The translations under genes and the position numbers were made by a program. A DNA stretch of 27,365 nucleotides from a virus: the IMG/VR virus record IMGVR_UViG_3300017773_000104, positions 1 through 27,365 of that record; one strand, given 5' to 3'. Shown piece after piece: positions 1 through 5,888 of the stretch; within the stretch, counting starts at the first letter, position 1; each line of letters opens with the position of its first letter. A model generated the notes under the pieces. That model was not told the DNA's origin. It saw nothing but the letters and a program-made list of their open reading frames with translations, and made no database searches.

Positions 1-1
1 A

Positions 2-226
2 TTAAAACGATTTCCACCTGGTGATAGATGGACACCCGCTGATTCTGAACAACCCGTATTTTCAAGTCTAACAGAGGGAATTGAATGGGTTTTTCAATCA
101 ACACAAGCAAGAGATTATTTAATAAAAGCAGCAGAAGGCCAAGTTTTTGTGTATTGTGAAAATGAAATAGCAGAACCTGAACCAGAACCAGTAAAAACAT
201 ATAATTTATATGGAGAATATGAGTAA
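2..226 (+). CDS. Partial hypothetical protein (3' end only)
   Basis: Reading frame 2 is open from the left edge to a TAA at 224-226 and gives 74 residues, so the 5' end lies outside the window. The visible part includes TEGIEWVFQSTQARDYL, then a short acidic Pro-Glu repeat (AEPEPEPV) and an ordinary C-terminus, LYGEYE. No family is recognised. The stop overlaps the start of the next gene as ATGAGTAA, typical of translationally coupled phage genes, and this supports the frame being real. No function can be assigned. Confidence 0.6.
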   Translation, partial: LKRFPPGDRWTPADSEQPVFSSLTEGIEWVFQSTQARDYLIKAAEGQVFVYCENEIAEPEPEPVKTYNLYGEYE

Positions 227-836
227 AAAAATAGGATATGTAATTGTTATGATATTTTGGTTAGTAACATTAACTATATTGTCTGTAATGACAGGATGTT
301 ATGTTACATCTTATACTCCAGATCCTATATATGAAGATCACCCACATACAACTGAAGTATATTGGTATACTGATTATGAATTAGGAGGCACACCATACTT
401 TGGGTATTGGGATAGTTTTTATTATTATTATGGGATTCCTCATTTTTACCCATGGTGGTATTATTATCAATTTATTCCTCCTTACCATTATTACACACAT
501 TCCCACATACACATACATTGTGATAATGGTCATTATGTATATGGACATAGAGGACCTACACTTAATAATAATATATCAAAAGATTTTACACCAACAATAA
601 AAATAAAAAATAATAAAGATAAATCATTTGTTTTTCCTAGAGATTGGAAATCAAGTAATTCAACCAGAATTAATAAACATAACAATATTAATAAAACGTT
701 TGATTATGGAAATTTTAATAAAAATAATAATAAGCGTAATAATAACATTAATTTTAATAAAAATAACAAAATAAATAAAGGTAATAATGGATCTACGAGA
801 CCAAATAAAACAAACACTAGAAGAAAACCAAAATAA
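219..836 (+). CDS. Tyr/Trp-rich putative lipoprotein with Asn/Lys-rich tail
   Basis: The protein begins MSKKIGYV, has a hydrophobic segment (residues 7-24), and then a lipobox-like V-M-T-G-C with the candidate lipidated cysteine at residue 27. I chose the ATG at 219 over an in-frame ATG at 210 because it overlaps the upstream stop (ATGAGTAA) and gives a tighter signal peptide. Residues about 50-110 are extremely rich in Tyr, Trp, His and Pro (for example YYYYGIPHFYPWWYYYQF). The last 80 residues are low-complexity Asn/Lys/Arg. It is probably exported and anchored in a membrane; the function is unknown. The Asn/Lys tail comes from an AAT/AAA-rich tract and overlaps the next gene by 50 bp. Confidence 0.7.
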   Translation: MSKKIGYVIVMIFWLVTLTILSVMTGCYVTSYTPDPIYEDHPHTTEVYWYTDYELGGTPYFGYWDSFYYYYGIPHFYPWWYYYQFIPPYHYYTHSHIHIHCDNGHYVYGHRGPTLNNNISKDFTPTIKIKNNKDKSFVFPRDWKSSNSTRINKHNNINKTFDYGNFNKNNNKRNNNINFNKNNKINKGNNGSTRPNKTNTRRKPK

Positions 837-1008
837 AAGTAAAGGTTTTGGTGACACATTTGAAAAATTCACACGTTATACTGGTATTAAACGTTTAGTT
901 AAATGGATTTATGGAGAAAAAGATTGTGGGTGTGATAGAAGACAAGAGTTATGGAATAAATGGTTTCCTTATAAAAATAGTCCTGGTTGTAAAGAACCTT
1001 GTGATTAA
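787..1008 (+). CDS. Small conserved phage-type protein with CGC motif
   Basis: This 73-residue protein overlaps the 3' end of the lipoprotein gene in another frame. Its composition is ordinary, unlike the low-complexity frame it overlaps, which argues that it is genuine. The N-terminal half is amphipathic (DQIKQTLEENQNKSKGFGDTFEKF). It is followed by TGIKRLVKWIYGEKDCGCDRRQELWNKWFPYK and a C-terminal C-x3-C. The Cys-Gly-Cys-x2-Arg pattern before a Leu/Trp-Asn-Lys helix resembles small uncharacterised proteins I recall from marine phages. The four cysteines could bind metal, but this is inference. The function is unknown. Confidence 0.65.
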   Translation: MDLRDQIKQTLEENQNKSKGFGDTFEKFTRYTGIKRLVKWIYGEKDCGCDRRQELWNKWFPYKNSPGCKEPCD

Positions 1009-1028
1009 TTAAAGACTTCCGCAAAAAT

Positions 1029-1068
1029 ATTTGGAGAAGCAAAATATCTTTCGTATCTTATGGTATAA
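1029..1068 (+). promoter_or_regulatory. Repeated 40-bp promoter-like element, copy 1
   Basis: This element matches positions 1651-1690 at 38 of 40 bases. It contains TTTG (1030-1033), a 20-base spacer and TATCTTA (1054-1060), a layout like the Bacteroidetes -33/-7 promoter (TTTG and TAnnTTTG). The core TTTCGTATCTTA is at 1049-1060. It ends about 15 bases before the ATG at 1084. Its conservation in two intergenic gaps, against unrelated flanks, supports a regulatory role. Confidence 0.6.
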
Positions 1069-1083
1069 TTAAAATATGAAAAT

Positions 1084-1251
1084 ATGAAAAGAGCTATTAG
1101 AATCTTAGAAACACCACTTTATTTATTAACTATTGCATTAGCGTGTTTTGAAATGAAATTATATGGAACATCAATATTTTTAGTTGGAGTTTCTGCCGTT
1201 AGGTTATATATAAACCACATCACAGATGAATCTGTTTATAAAAATAATTAA
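1084..1251 (+). CDS. Small two-helix membrane protein
   Basis: This 55-residue gene starts MKRAIRILETPLYLLT and is preceded by the promoter-like repeat. Two hydrophobic stretches (about residues 11-22, LYLLTIALACFE, and 28-41, YGTSIFLVGVSAVR) suggest a small hairpin membrane protein. The C-terminus is hydrophilic (INHITDESVYKNN). I chose the ATG at 1084 because it is the first in the frame and follows an A/T-rich leader; a nearby upstream ATG at 1076 is in another frame. Small hydrophobic phage proteins may be holin-like or alter the host membrane, but nothing here decides the role. Confidence 0.6.
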   Translation: MKRAIRILETPLYLLTIALACFEMKLYGTSIFLVGVSAVRLYINHITDESVYKNN

Positions 1252-1274
1252 AAAGTAAAAAACAATAGTATGTA

Positions 1275-1303
1275 TTTGCGAAGTTTAATTAAATTTTATA
1301 TTA
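1275..1303 (+). promoter_or_regulatory. Weak promoter candidate before the GNAT gene
   Basis: TTTG at 1275-1278, an 18-base spacer and TATATTA at 1297-1303 follow the same layout as the 40-bp elements but without their shared flanks. In AT-rich DNA such a match can be chance. Confidence 0.3.
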
Positions 1304-1327
1304 TCGACTTTGCAACCTATATCTATT

Positions 1328-1651
1328 ATGCATATTCCCCCTTCGGGAACCACTCAGCATACATTACATGCTTGGGTAGCACATATAAGTAATATATGTG
1401 TAGGTCACATTCATCTTCAAAGAGAATCAAATAAACGTATTAAATTTTTAGACGCTTGGGTCCATCCTAATTATAGAAGACAGGGTATATATAGAAAACT
1501 ATGGGATACTCGTTGGATATATGTTAAAAAACATTTTAATAATTTTACATGTTATGCCTGGGCCAAACCAATGTCTTTACCTTTATTAATTGAAAAAGGT
1601 TTTAATCAAGGAGATACATGTGTTTATGTTGAAAAGAAAATTGCAAAATAA
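1328..1651 (+). CDS. GNAT-family N-acetyltransferase
   Basis: This is a short GNAT-fold protein, about 107 residues from the ATG at 1328. The diagnostic motif A is present as DAWVHPNYRRQGIYRKLWD: the beta-strand followed by an R-x-Q/G-x-G/A acetyl-CoA pyrophosphate loop (RRQGIY). The preceding strand carries VGHIHLQ and the C-terminal half has CYAWAKPMSLPLLIEKGF, the usual strand and helix near a conserved K-G-F in GNATs. It should transfer acetyl from acetyl-CoA to an amine; the substrate is unknown. A TTG at 1310 could extend it by six residues, but a promoter-like box sits just upstream, so the ATG is preferred. Phages use such enzymes to modify host proteins or nucleotides; which applies here cannot be seen. 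Confidence 0.8.
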   Translation: MHIPPSGTTQHTLHAWVAHISNICVGHIHLQRESNKRIKFLDAWVHPNYRRQGIYRKLWDTRWIYVKKHFNNFTCYAWAKPMSLPLLIEKGFNQGDTCVYVEKKIAK

Positions 1652-1690
1652 TTTGGAGAAGCAAAATATCTTTCGTATCTTACCGTATAA
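1651..1690 (+). promoter_or_regulatory. Repeated 40-bp promoter-like element, copy 2
   Basis: This second copy differs from 1029-1068 only at two adjacent bases (CC for TG at 1683-1684). TTTG is at 1652-1655, TATCTTA at 1676-1682, and the core TTTCGTATCTTA at 1671-1682. It begins on the last base of the acetyltransferase stop codon and ends 13 bases before the ATG of the VWA gene. Confidence 0.6.
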
Positions 1691-1703
1691 AAATGTATAA
1701 AAT

Positions 1704-3521
1704 ATGAATAATTCAAACTTTTGGTTAAATAGTGATATAAAAGGTACACTTAATTTATTAGAATTAGCCAATACCCAAAAAGCTATTACAAATTTTGTAA
1801 AAATCCTTACAGATAAAGAAATCCCAGTTGAATTTTATTCAAATAATGATGGGGATTCTATGACAAATGGTAAAAAAATCACATTATCATCATCTATATC
1901 AGCGAACACCGTAGATAGTGTGGTAGGTACTGCACTTCATGAAGCAGCTCATTGTAAATATACTAACTTTAATGAATTAAAATATTTAAATAATACATTA
2001 GCTCCTAAAAATTTAATGTCTGGTAAACATACTATTAATATTTTATTAAATTTCATAGAAGATAGACGTATTGATGATTTAGTTTATAATGAAGCACCAG
2101 GATATCAAGGATATTATAGAGCAATGTATAAAAGATATTTCTACAGTAAAATAGTAGATAAATCATTAAAAGGACCCGAATATAGAGAAGAAAATTGGGA
2201 ATCTTATATATTTAGAATTATTAACATTTTTAATAAAAACACAGACCTTAATGCATTAGCTAAATTACAACAAATTTATGAGATAATTGATTTAAAAAAT
2301 ATTAACAGACTAATTAATACACATGAATCTTTATTAATTGCTGTTAAAATATATAAATATTTATCAGACCATTTTGCATCAATGACTCCTGAAGAACGTA
2401 AATCACAAGTTCAACAAAATAAACAAAATGTTAGTAGTAAATTTCCATCTAAGGAAGAAACTAAAAAAGCATTTAATAAACAAGAAAATTTTATTAATGG
2501 TGAAATTCATAAATCATCTATGTCTAAAAATGAACGCCAACAAGTAGAAGCTTTATCAAAATTAAATATTAAAAGTAAAAAAATAAAAACAACTGACTTT
2601 AATGGGGTTAAAAGAGATAATATAAAAGTACATGTGATTGATGGAATTAATAAAACATTAATTAATTCTAATTTATATGACATTTTTCATATATCATCTA
2701 TATACAACAACACAGCAAATAAGGGTATATCTTTAGGAAAAAAATTATTAAATAAATTACAGATAAGAAACGAACAAATAACATTAGCATCCAAAAGATT
2801 AAAAACAGGTAAAATAGATCCTAGACGAATATATGCTGCTAATTTTGAAAATGACCTATTTTATAAAATAGATAAATCAAATTATAAACCTATTAGTATA
2901 CATTTATCTATAGATGGAAGTGGTAGTATGCAAGAAGATAATAAATGGAAATCTGTACTTACAAATACAATTGCCTTAGGTTATGTATCTTTATATATGA
3001 ATAATATAGATTTAAATATATCTATTAGAACTACGGGTAAAGATCCCAGGTTATCATCAAAAACTTCACAAATTCCCCTATTAATTTTGGCTTTTAATAG
3101 TAAAAAACACACATTAAAAGATTTAAAAAACTTAGCATATTATAATCCAAAAGGACTAACACCTGAGGGAATGTGTTTAAACACATTAAACGAATATATA
3201 CCTAATTCATCTTATTATTTAGATAGTTATTTAATTAATATGAGTGATGGTTATCCTACATTTGAAAGTAGGGGTTTTATTTATAAAGGTAAAACAGCAT
3301 TATTAGATACTACAAAAGCAGTTTATAATATAAAGAAAAAAGGTGTTAAAATATTAAGTTATTTCATTAATTCACCTACAAATGATTATAGAGAAAAAGA
3401 ATTAATAAATAATTTTAAAATTATGTATGGTAAAGAAGCATCATTTATAAATCCAGATAATATAAATGAAGTAACTAAAACATTAAATAATTTATTTTTA
3501 CAAAAAAATTTAATATCATGA
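1704..3521 (+). CDS. HExxH metallopeptidase-like plus von Willebrand factor A (VWA) domain protein
   Basis: This 605-residue protein has two recognisable parts. The N-terminal part has a zinc-binding HEAAH at residues 79-83 and a downstream NFIEDRRIDD (about 116-125), whose Glu/Asp could supply a third ligand as in gluzincin-like folds. The C-terminal part is a VWA domain: strand IHLSIDGSGSM with the MIDAS Asp404-x-Ser406-x-Ser408, then KGLTPEGMCLNTL (the MIDAS Thr region) and LINMSDGYP (MIDAS Asp). The middle (about 230-300) is charged and helical. The layout resembles the CobT/VWA partners of MoxR-type AAA+ ATPases, which some T4-like phages also carry; no AAA+ partner is in this window. 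A role in metal-dependent proteolysis or complex remodelling is inference. Its TGA overlaps the next ATG. Confidence 0.75.
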   Translation: MNNSNFWLNSDIKGTLNLLELANTQKAITNFVKILTDKEIPVEFYSNNDGDSMTNGKKITLSSSISANTVDSVVGTALHEAAHCKYTNFNELKYLNNTLAPKNLMSGKHTINILLNFIEDRRIDDLVYNEAPGYQGYYRAMYKRYFYSKIVDKSLKGPEYREENWESYIFRIINIFNKNTDLNALAKLQQIYEIIDLKNINRLINTHESLLIAVKIYKYLSDHFASMTPEERKSQVQQNKQNVSSKFPSKEETKKAFNKQENFINGEIHKSSMSKNERQQVEALSKLNIKSKKIKTTDFNGVKRDNIKVHVIDGINKTLINSNLYDIFHISSIYNNTANKGISLGKKLLNKLQIRNEQITLASKRLKTGKIDPRRIYAANFENDLFYKIDKSNYKPISIHLSIDGSGSMQEDNKWKSVLTNTIALGYVSLYMNNIDLNISIRTTGKDPRLSSKTSQIPLLILAFNSKKHTLKDLKNLAYYNPKGLTPEGMCLNTLNEYIPNSSYYLDSYLINMSDGYPTFESRGFIYKGKTALLDTTKAVYNIKKKGVKILSYFINSPTNDYREKELINNFKIMYGKEASFINPDNINEVTKTLNNLFLQKNLIS

Positions 3522-3877
3522 GAGGAAGACCTAAAGAAAATATTGAAATAAAAAGAAAATTTACCCGAACATATTATGATGTTCCCTCAAAACCAGAATT
3601 AGGAGGTAAAAGTGTTTGGCATTATGATTTAGACAAATTTTCCAATGGCCCTTATTTAGTAGAACATTTTGACCCTACCTATGATAAGTTAGAAAAATTA
3701 TACAATAAGTTAGAAAAATTAAAATTACCCAAATATCATGAATCAGGAAGAAAAAAAAGAACAACTAAATCTGACAAAGAAAAGATTAAAAATACAGAAA
3801 ATGCGTACTGGAAAGAACATTATAGACTCTTTCCAGAAGATGAACCAAAAAAACGTGGAAGACGAAGAAGAAATTGA
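3518..3877 (+). CDS. Basic hypothetical protein
   Basis: This 119-residue protein starts inside the stop of the VWA gene (ATGA overlap). It opens with MRGRPKENIEIKRKF and ends KKRGRRRRN; R-G-R-P and the terminal R/K cluster look like AT-hook or nucleic-acid-binding tails. The middle has a short internal duplication (KLEKLYNKLEKL, from a direct repeat of AAGTTAGAAAAATTA) and a FDPTYDKLEK helix. No family is recognised. DNA or RNA binding is a guess from charge only. Confidence 0.65.
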   Translation: MRGRPKENIEIKRKFTRTYYDVPSKPELGGKSVWHYDLDKFSNGPYLVEHFDPTYDKLEKLYNKLEKLKLPKYHESGRKKRTTKSDKEKIKNTENAYWKEHYRLFPEDEPKKRGRRRRN

Positions 3878-4025
3878 ATTAATTTTACTTGAAGCACACG
3901 CTTATGGTTTAAGAAATGAAGTAAAAGAATTTGCTGAAGAGGAATTAGAAAAAGCCTCTTTTGAGGGACGTTGGCTTTCAAAATTAGATGCATATGTAAG
4001 GGCATATAACGAATGGATTAAATAA
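3840..4025 (+). CDS. Small acidic helical protein
   Basis: This is a 61-residue protein beginning MNQKNVEDEEEIELILLEAHAYG. The frame is open upstream to an ATG at 3738, but that extension would lie wholly inside the previous gene; the ATG at 3840 limits the overlap to 38 bp and is preferred. The protein is predicted helical, with LLEAHAYGLRNEVKEFAEEELE and WLSKLDAYVRAYNEWIK, the latter aromatic-rich. No family is recognised. The location among tiny charged genes suggests an early host-modifying product, but this is only context. Confidence 0.6.
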   Translation: MNQKNVEDEEEIELILLEAHAYGLRNEVKEFAEEELEKASFEGRWLSKLDAYVRAYNEWIK

Positions 4026-4031
4026 CAAAAT

Positions 4032-4226
4032 ATGGGACATTGGGAAGATACATTCTGGGAAGTTACAGAATCAATTAATAAAAAAGGCCTTAAAAAAGAA
4101 TTTGATGCTCAATTAGAAAAAATGAGATATCAAGATAAACACCGTTATAAAGAAACTAGAGATAAATGGCGGTATGCTCATGATAAAGTAGTAAAAGAAA
4201 ATTCTAATGGAAGAAATACAAGATAA
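4032..4226 (+). CDS. Small charged hypothetical protein
   Basis: This 64-residue protein (MGHWEDTFWEVTESINKK...) lies six bases after the previous stop and follows AACAAAAT. It is rich in Trp, Lys, Arg and Glu, probably all helical (KKEFDAQLEKMRYQDKHRYKETRDKWRYAHDKVVKE), with no Cys and no membrane segment. No known family is recognised. It overlaps the next small gene by 20 bp. Confidence 0.6.
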   Translation: MGHWEDTFWEVTESINKKGLKKEFDAQLEKMRYQDKHRYKETRDKWRYAHDKVVKENSNGRNTR

Positions 4227-4371
4227 AATCGAAAACCTTATTGACGATATTGAAAGAGACAGTACATTAACAAACACAGATATCATAACAATATTATATC
4301 AAATAAAAGAACAAATAGAAGATTATAATTTAAACAAAAATGAAGGACTACAATGGGAAGATTTGGATTAA
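4207..4371 (+). CDS. Small acidic hypothetical protein
   Basis: This is a 54-residue frame beginning MEEIQDKIENLIDDIERD and ending NEGLQWEDLD. It overlaps the end of the previous gene by 20 bp. The heptad-like spacing of Ile/Leu suggests a short coiled-coil. The N-terminal acidic helix and the tight packing with neighbours support a real gene, but its small size makes the call moderate. It ends 25 bases before the first helix of the tmRNA locus, so the RNA genes may be co-transcribed from upstream. Confidence 0.5.
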   Translation: MEEIQDKIENLIDDIERDSTLTNTDIITILYQIKEQIEDYNLNKNEGLQWEDLD

Positions 4372-4395
4372 TAATTTCTATTTTATATAATTAAA

Positions 4396-4457
4396 TGAAT
4401 CGCTAGTATTTATATTAGCTGCTATTTTGGACCCGGGTTCGATTCCCGGCATCTCCA
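4396..4457 (+). ncRNA. ssrA: tmRNA acceptor piece (3' half)
   Basis: From 3' to 5': discriminator A at 4457, acceptor strand CATCTCC (4450-4456), T-arm CCGGG-TTCGATT-CCCGG (4433-4449), and the conserved tmRNA sequence TTTTGGAC (4425-4432). The P2 strand then runs back to about 4396. The bases after the discriminator are CTA, not CCA, so the CCA end must be added after processing. The 5' end is inferred from the last helix with the coding piece (TGAATC with GATTCA). Confidence 0.85.
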
Positions 4458-4461
4458 CTAG

Positions 4462-4535
4462 GGGGGATTAGCTCAGATGGCTAGAGCGCTTCGCTTGCAC
4501 CGAAGAGGTCATGAGTTCGAGTCTCATATTCTCCA
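4462..4535 (+). tRNA. tRNA-Ala (anticodon UGC)
   Basis: The cloverleaf is complete: acceptor GGGGGAT (4462-4468) with ATTCTCC (4528-4534); D-stem GCTC/GAGC with loop AGATGGCTA; anticodon stem CTTCG/CGAAG with loop CTTGCAC (anticodon TGC at 4496-4498); variable AGGTC; T-stem ATGAG/CTCAT with loop TTCGAGT. The discriminator is A4535. The G3-U70 pair fits alanyl-tRNA synthetase identity. CCA is not encoded (CTT follows). It lies between the two halves of the tmRNA, so RNase P and 3' trimming of this tRNA would also separate the tmRNA pieces. Confidence 0.96.
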
Positions 4536-4546
4536 CTTTAATGATA

Positions 4547-4768
4547 GGGGATGACTGGTTTTGACAGATAGTAAGGATATAAAGAAGATTCAATGCAACA
4601 ACTGGCAAACAAGTTGAAACGGTGAAAGCAGGTATTTTTGCTTCATTAGCAGCAATCAGATTTCTGGCAACAGAAACTGTAGCTACTGAAGAATCAGTAT
4701 TTGCGATGGCTGTCTGATAGGGCACTCAACACCAACGGCAAACAAGGATCAAGTCGTAAAAATCCTAG
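4547..4768 (+). ncRNA. ssrA: tmRNA coding piece (5' half) with tag reading frame
   Basis: It starts GGGGATGACTGGTTTTGACAG, closely matching the conserved tmRNA 5' end (CTGGNTTNGACAG). After the P2 strand, CAACT/AGTTG (4599-4603 with 4612-4616) is a candidate first stem of PK1; its second stem is not resolved. An open frame ends in the double stop TGA-TAG at 4715-4720. If the resume codon is GCA at 4667 (after ATTTCTG), the tag is ATETVATEESVFAMAV; GCA at 4649 or 4652 would lengthen it. The two stops sit in the loop of a 4-bp stem (4711-4714 with 4721-4724). Only about 45 bases separate this from the terminator, so the usual PK2-PK4 array is largely missing, as in other two-piece tmRNAs. The 3' end is approximate. 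Confidence 0.83.
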
Positions 4769-4795
4769 AGAGCAGCTTAGGCTGCTCTTTTTTTT
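4769..4795 (+). terminator. Intrinsic terminator of the tmRNA locus
   Basis: AGAGCAGC (4769-4776), loop TTAG and GCTGCTCT (4781-4788) form a perfect 8-bp hairpin followed by an unbroken T-run to 4795. It is the clearest GC-rich terminator in this AT-rich window and insulates the RNA genes from the secreted-protein cassette. Confidence 0.93.
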
Positions 4796-4805
4796 CTATA
4801 TTTAT

Positions 4806-4829
4806 TTTCGTATATTATAATATCCGTAT
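4806..4829 (+). promoter_or_regulatory. Promoter-like core TTTCGTATATTA
   Basis: TTTCGTATATTA at 4806-4817 shares 11 of 12 bases with the cores of the two 40-bp elements (1049-1060 and 1671-1682). It lies between the tmRNA terminator and the ATG at 4830, where a new promoter is needed. The upstream TTTG half is not conserved here. It would start the four-gene envelope cassette. Confidence 0.5.
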
Positions 4830-5885
4830 ATGAAAAAGATTTTTTTAGTAATTTTAGCGTTATTTACGTTAAATGCTTCCGCCCAAGAATGGAAACCTAA
4901 ATTAAAAAAGGTTTTTAAATATTCAACGTTTTATGGTGCCGTAAATGGTGGTAATTCTATATCTGATGTAGATGTATTTTCTATAACAAATGGATTAGAA
5001 ACAGAAACAATAGAAACACCCTTTGATTATTCATTAACTTTTGGTGTTAGAAAAATAGCAAGGTTAGGATATGAAAATAGAGCAAATACTTTTTATAATG
5101 GTACCGAAAATTCTTTTTCAGACGCTGCTACTATAGGTAAAATTAAAGGATTTGAATTTTTATTTGAATTAGATTATACAAGACAACAAGGTATTAATTT
5201 CTTAAATCAACAACATTTTTTAAGATATGTTGCTAATAAATGGATAGCAAAAATAGAATATATCCAAGATGGTTTTGCAGACATTGAATATTTTGAAGCT
5301 TCAGAAAGATACAGATTAAAAATAGGAAATAAACTTTCATTTAATGTAGGAGCGGTACAAAGATTATCAGAACCTTATGGATATAATCCTTTAGAAGAAT
5401 GGATGTTATCAAATGGTAATTTACATTATTCACAATTAGCATTACAAGAAGGATATTCAGTTACATTTGATGGACAAGGTGGTACAGAATATTTTGATCC
5501 ATCAAATAATTCAGTCGCAACTAGTACAGAAGTTTGGGAAGCAGTTATTATACCCCAAGCACTAGCAGATTATACAGAAAAAAAAAGAAACCAATTAAGC
5601 CAAACATTACAACACTCTTTAGTTATAGGATTTGATTATTATCATTTTACAGATGATTTTTGGGTTCATAGTTGGGGAAATGTAATGCCTTATCATTATA
5701 ATAATAATGGAGAATATTCATATCACAAATTTAATGATGGACAGTGGGTAGATTATTCAGGTGGTTTAATATTTGGTTATAGATTTAATAAAAGTTTGGG
5801 AATATTTTTAGAAGGAAAATATAATAAGTATTGGAATCGTAACTGGCACGATTTTTCATTTGGTTTAAATTATGTAATATATTAA
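4830..5885 (+). CDS. Secreted, outer-membrane beta-barrel-like protein
   Basis: A clear Sec signal peptide (MKKIFLVILALFTLNASA, cleavage after Ala18, before QEW) precedes about 330 residues of alternating polar/hydrophobic strands rich in Tyr, Phe, Trp and Gly: for example GKIKGFEFLFELDYTRQQ, NKLSFNVGAVQRL, YSGGLIFGYRFNKSLGIFLEGKYNKYW and a final strand WHDFSFGLNYVIY ending in Tyr. This pattern and the aromatic C-terminus suit a Bacteroidetes outer-membrane barrel. No specific family is recognised. It is first in a four-gene cassette of exported products. A surface-remodelling or superinfection-exclusion role is inference. Confidence 0.7.
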   Translation: MKKIFLVILALFTLNASAQEWKPKLKKVFKYSTFYGAVNGGNSISDVDVFSITNGLETETIETPFDYSLTFGVRKIARLGYENRANTFYNGTENSFSDAATIGKIKGFEFLFELDYTRQQGINFLNQQHFLRYVANKWIAKIEYIQDGFADIEYFEASERYRLKIGNKLSFNVGAVQRLSEPYGYNPLEEWMLSNGNLHYSQLALQEGYSVTFDGQGGTEYFDPSNNSVATSTEVWEAVIIPQALADYTEKKRNQLSQTLQHSLVIGFDYYHFTDDFWVHSWGNVMPYHYNNNGEYSYHKFNDGQWVDYSGGLIFGYRFNKSLGIFLEGKYNKYWNRNWHDFSFGLNYVIY

Positions 5886-5888
5886 AAA

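Larger units (their letters stand above)
4396..4768 (+). ncRNA. ssrA: Circularly permuted tmRNA locus (precursor) with nested tRNA-Ala
   Basis: Two halves of one tmRNA appear in reversed order. The upstream half (4396-4457) has the T-arm and 3' acceptor strand; the downstream half (4547 on) has the 5' acceptor strand, D-like loop, tag frame and terminator. Acceptor pairing is GGGGATG (4547-4553) with CATCTCC (4450-4456): 7 bp with G3-U70, the alanine identity pair. P2-type pairing joins 4565-4571 with 4422-4429 (one bulge), 4576-4583 with 4409-4416 (8 bp) and 4587-4592 with 4396-4401 (6 bp). The segment between the halves (4458-4546) is almost entirely a tRNA-Ala. Permuted two-piece tmRNAs are established in alphaproteobacteria, some cyanobacteria and betaproteobacteria; a tRNA in the spacer is, as far as I know, not usual. 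Confidence 0.88.

Noticed and set aside
680-830. AAT/AAC/AAA tract as a possible repeat or CRISPR-like array
   Set aside because: It is low-complexity coding sequence without repeat units of constant length or spacers.
1310-1327. TTG start for the acetyltransferase
   Set aside because: It would add six residues, but a promoter-like TATATTA box at 1297-1303 would put the transcription start near or after the TTG; the ATG at 1328 keeps the whole GNAT domain.
3738-3839. Upstream start for the 61-residue acidic protein
   Set aside because: The extension is Lys/Gln-rich and lies entirely inside the preceding gene; its composition looks like an out-of-frame reading of that gene.
4666-4689. Alternative tmRNA tag from GGC at 4666 (GNRNCSY, stop TGA)
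   Set aside because: GGC is the resume codon in Bacteroides-type tmRNA and the preceding TCT matches, but the product lacks a hydrophobic small-residue end; the frame from GCA at 4667 ends in a double stop and in AMAV, which is more tag-like.
4468-4725. 85-residue open frame on the minus strand
   Set aside because: It is the antisense of the tRNA-Ala and the tmRNA coding piece; the RNA structures on the + strand explain the conservation and there is no start context or neighbour on the minus strand.
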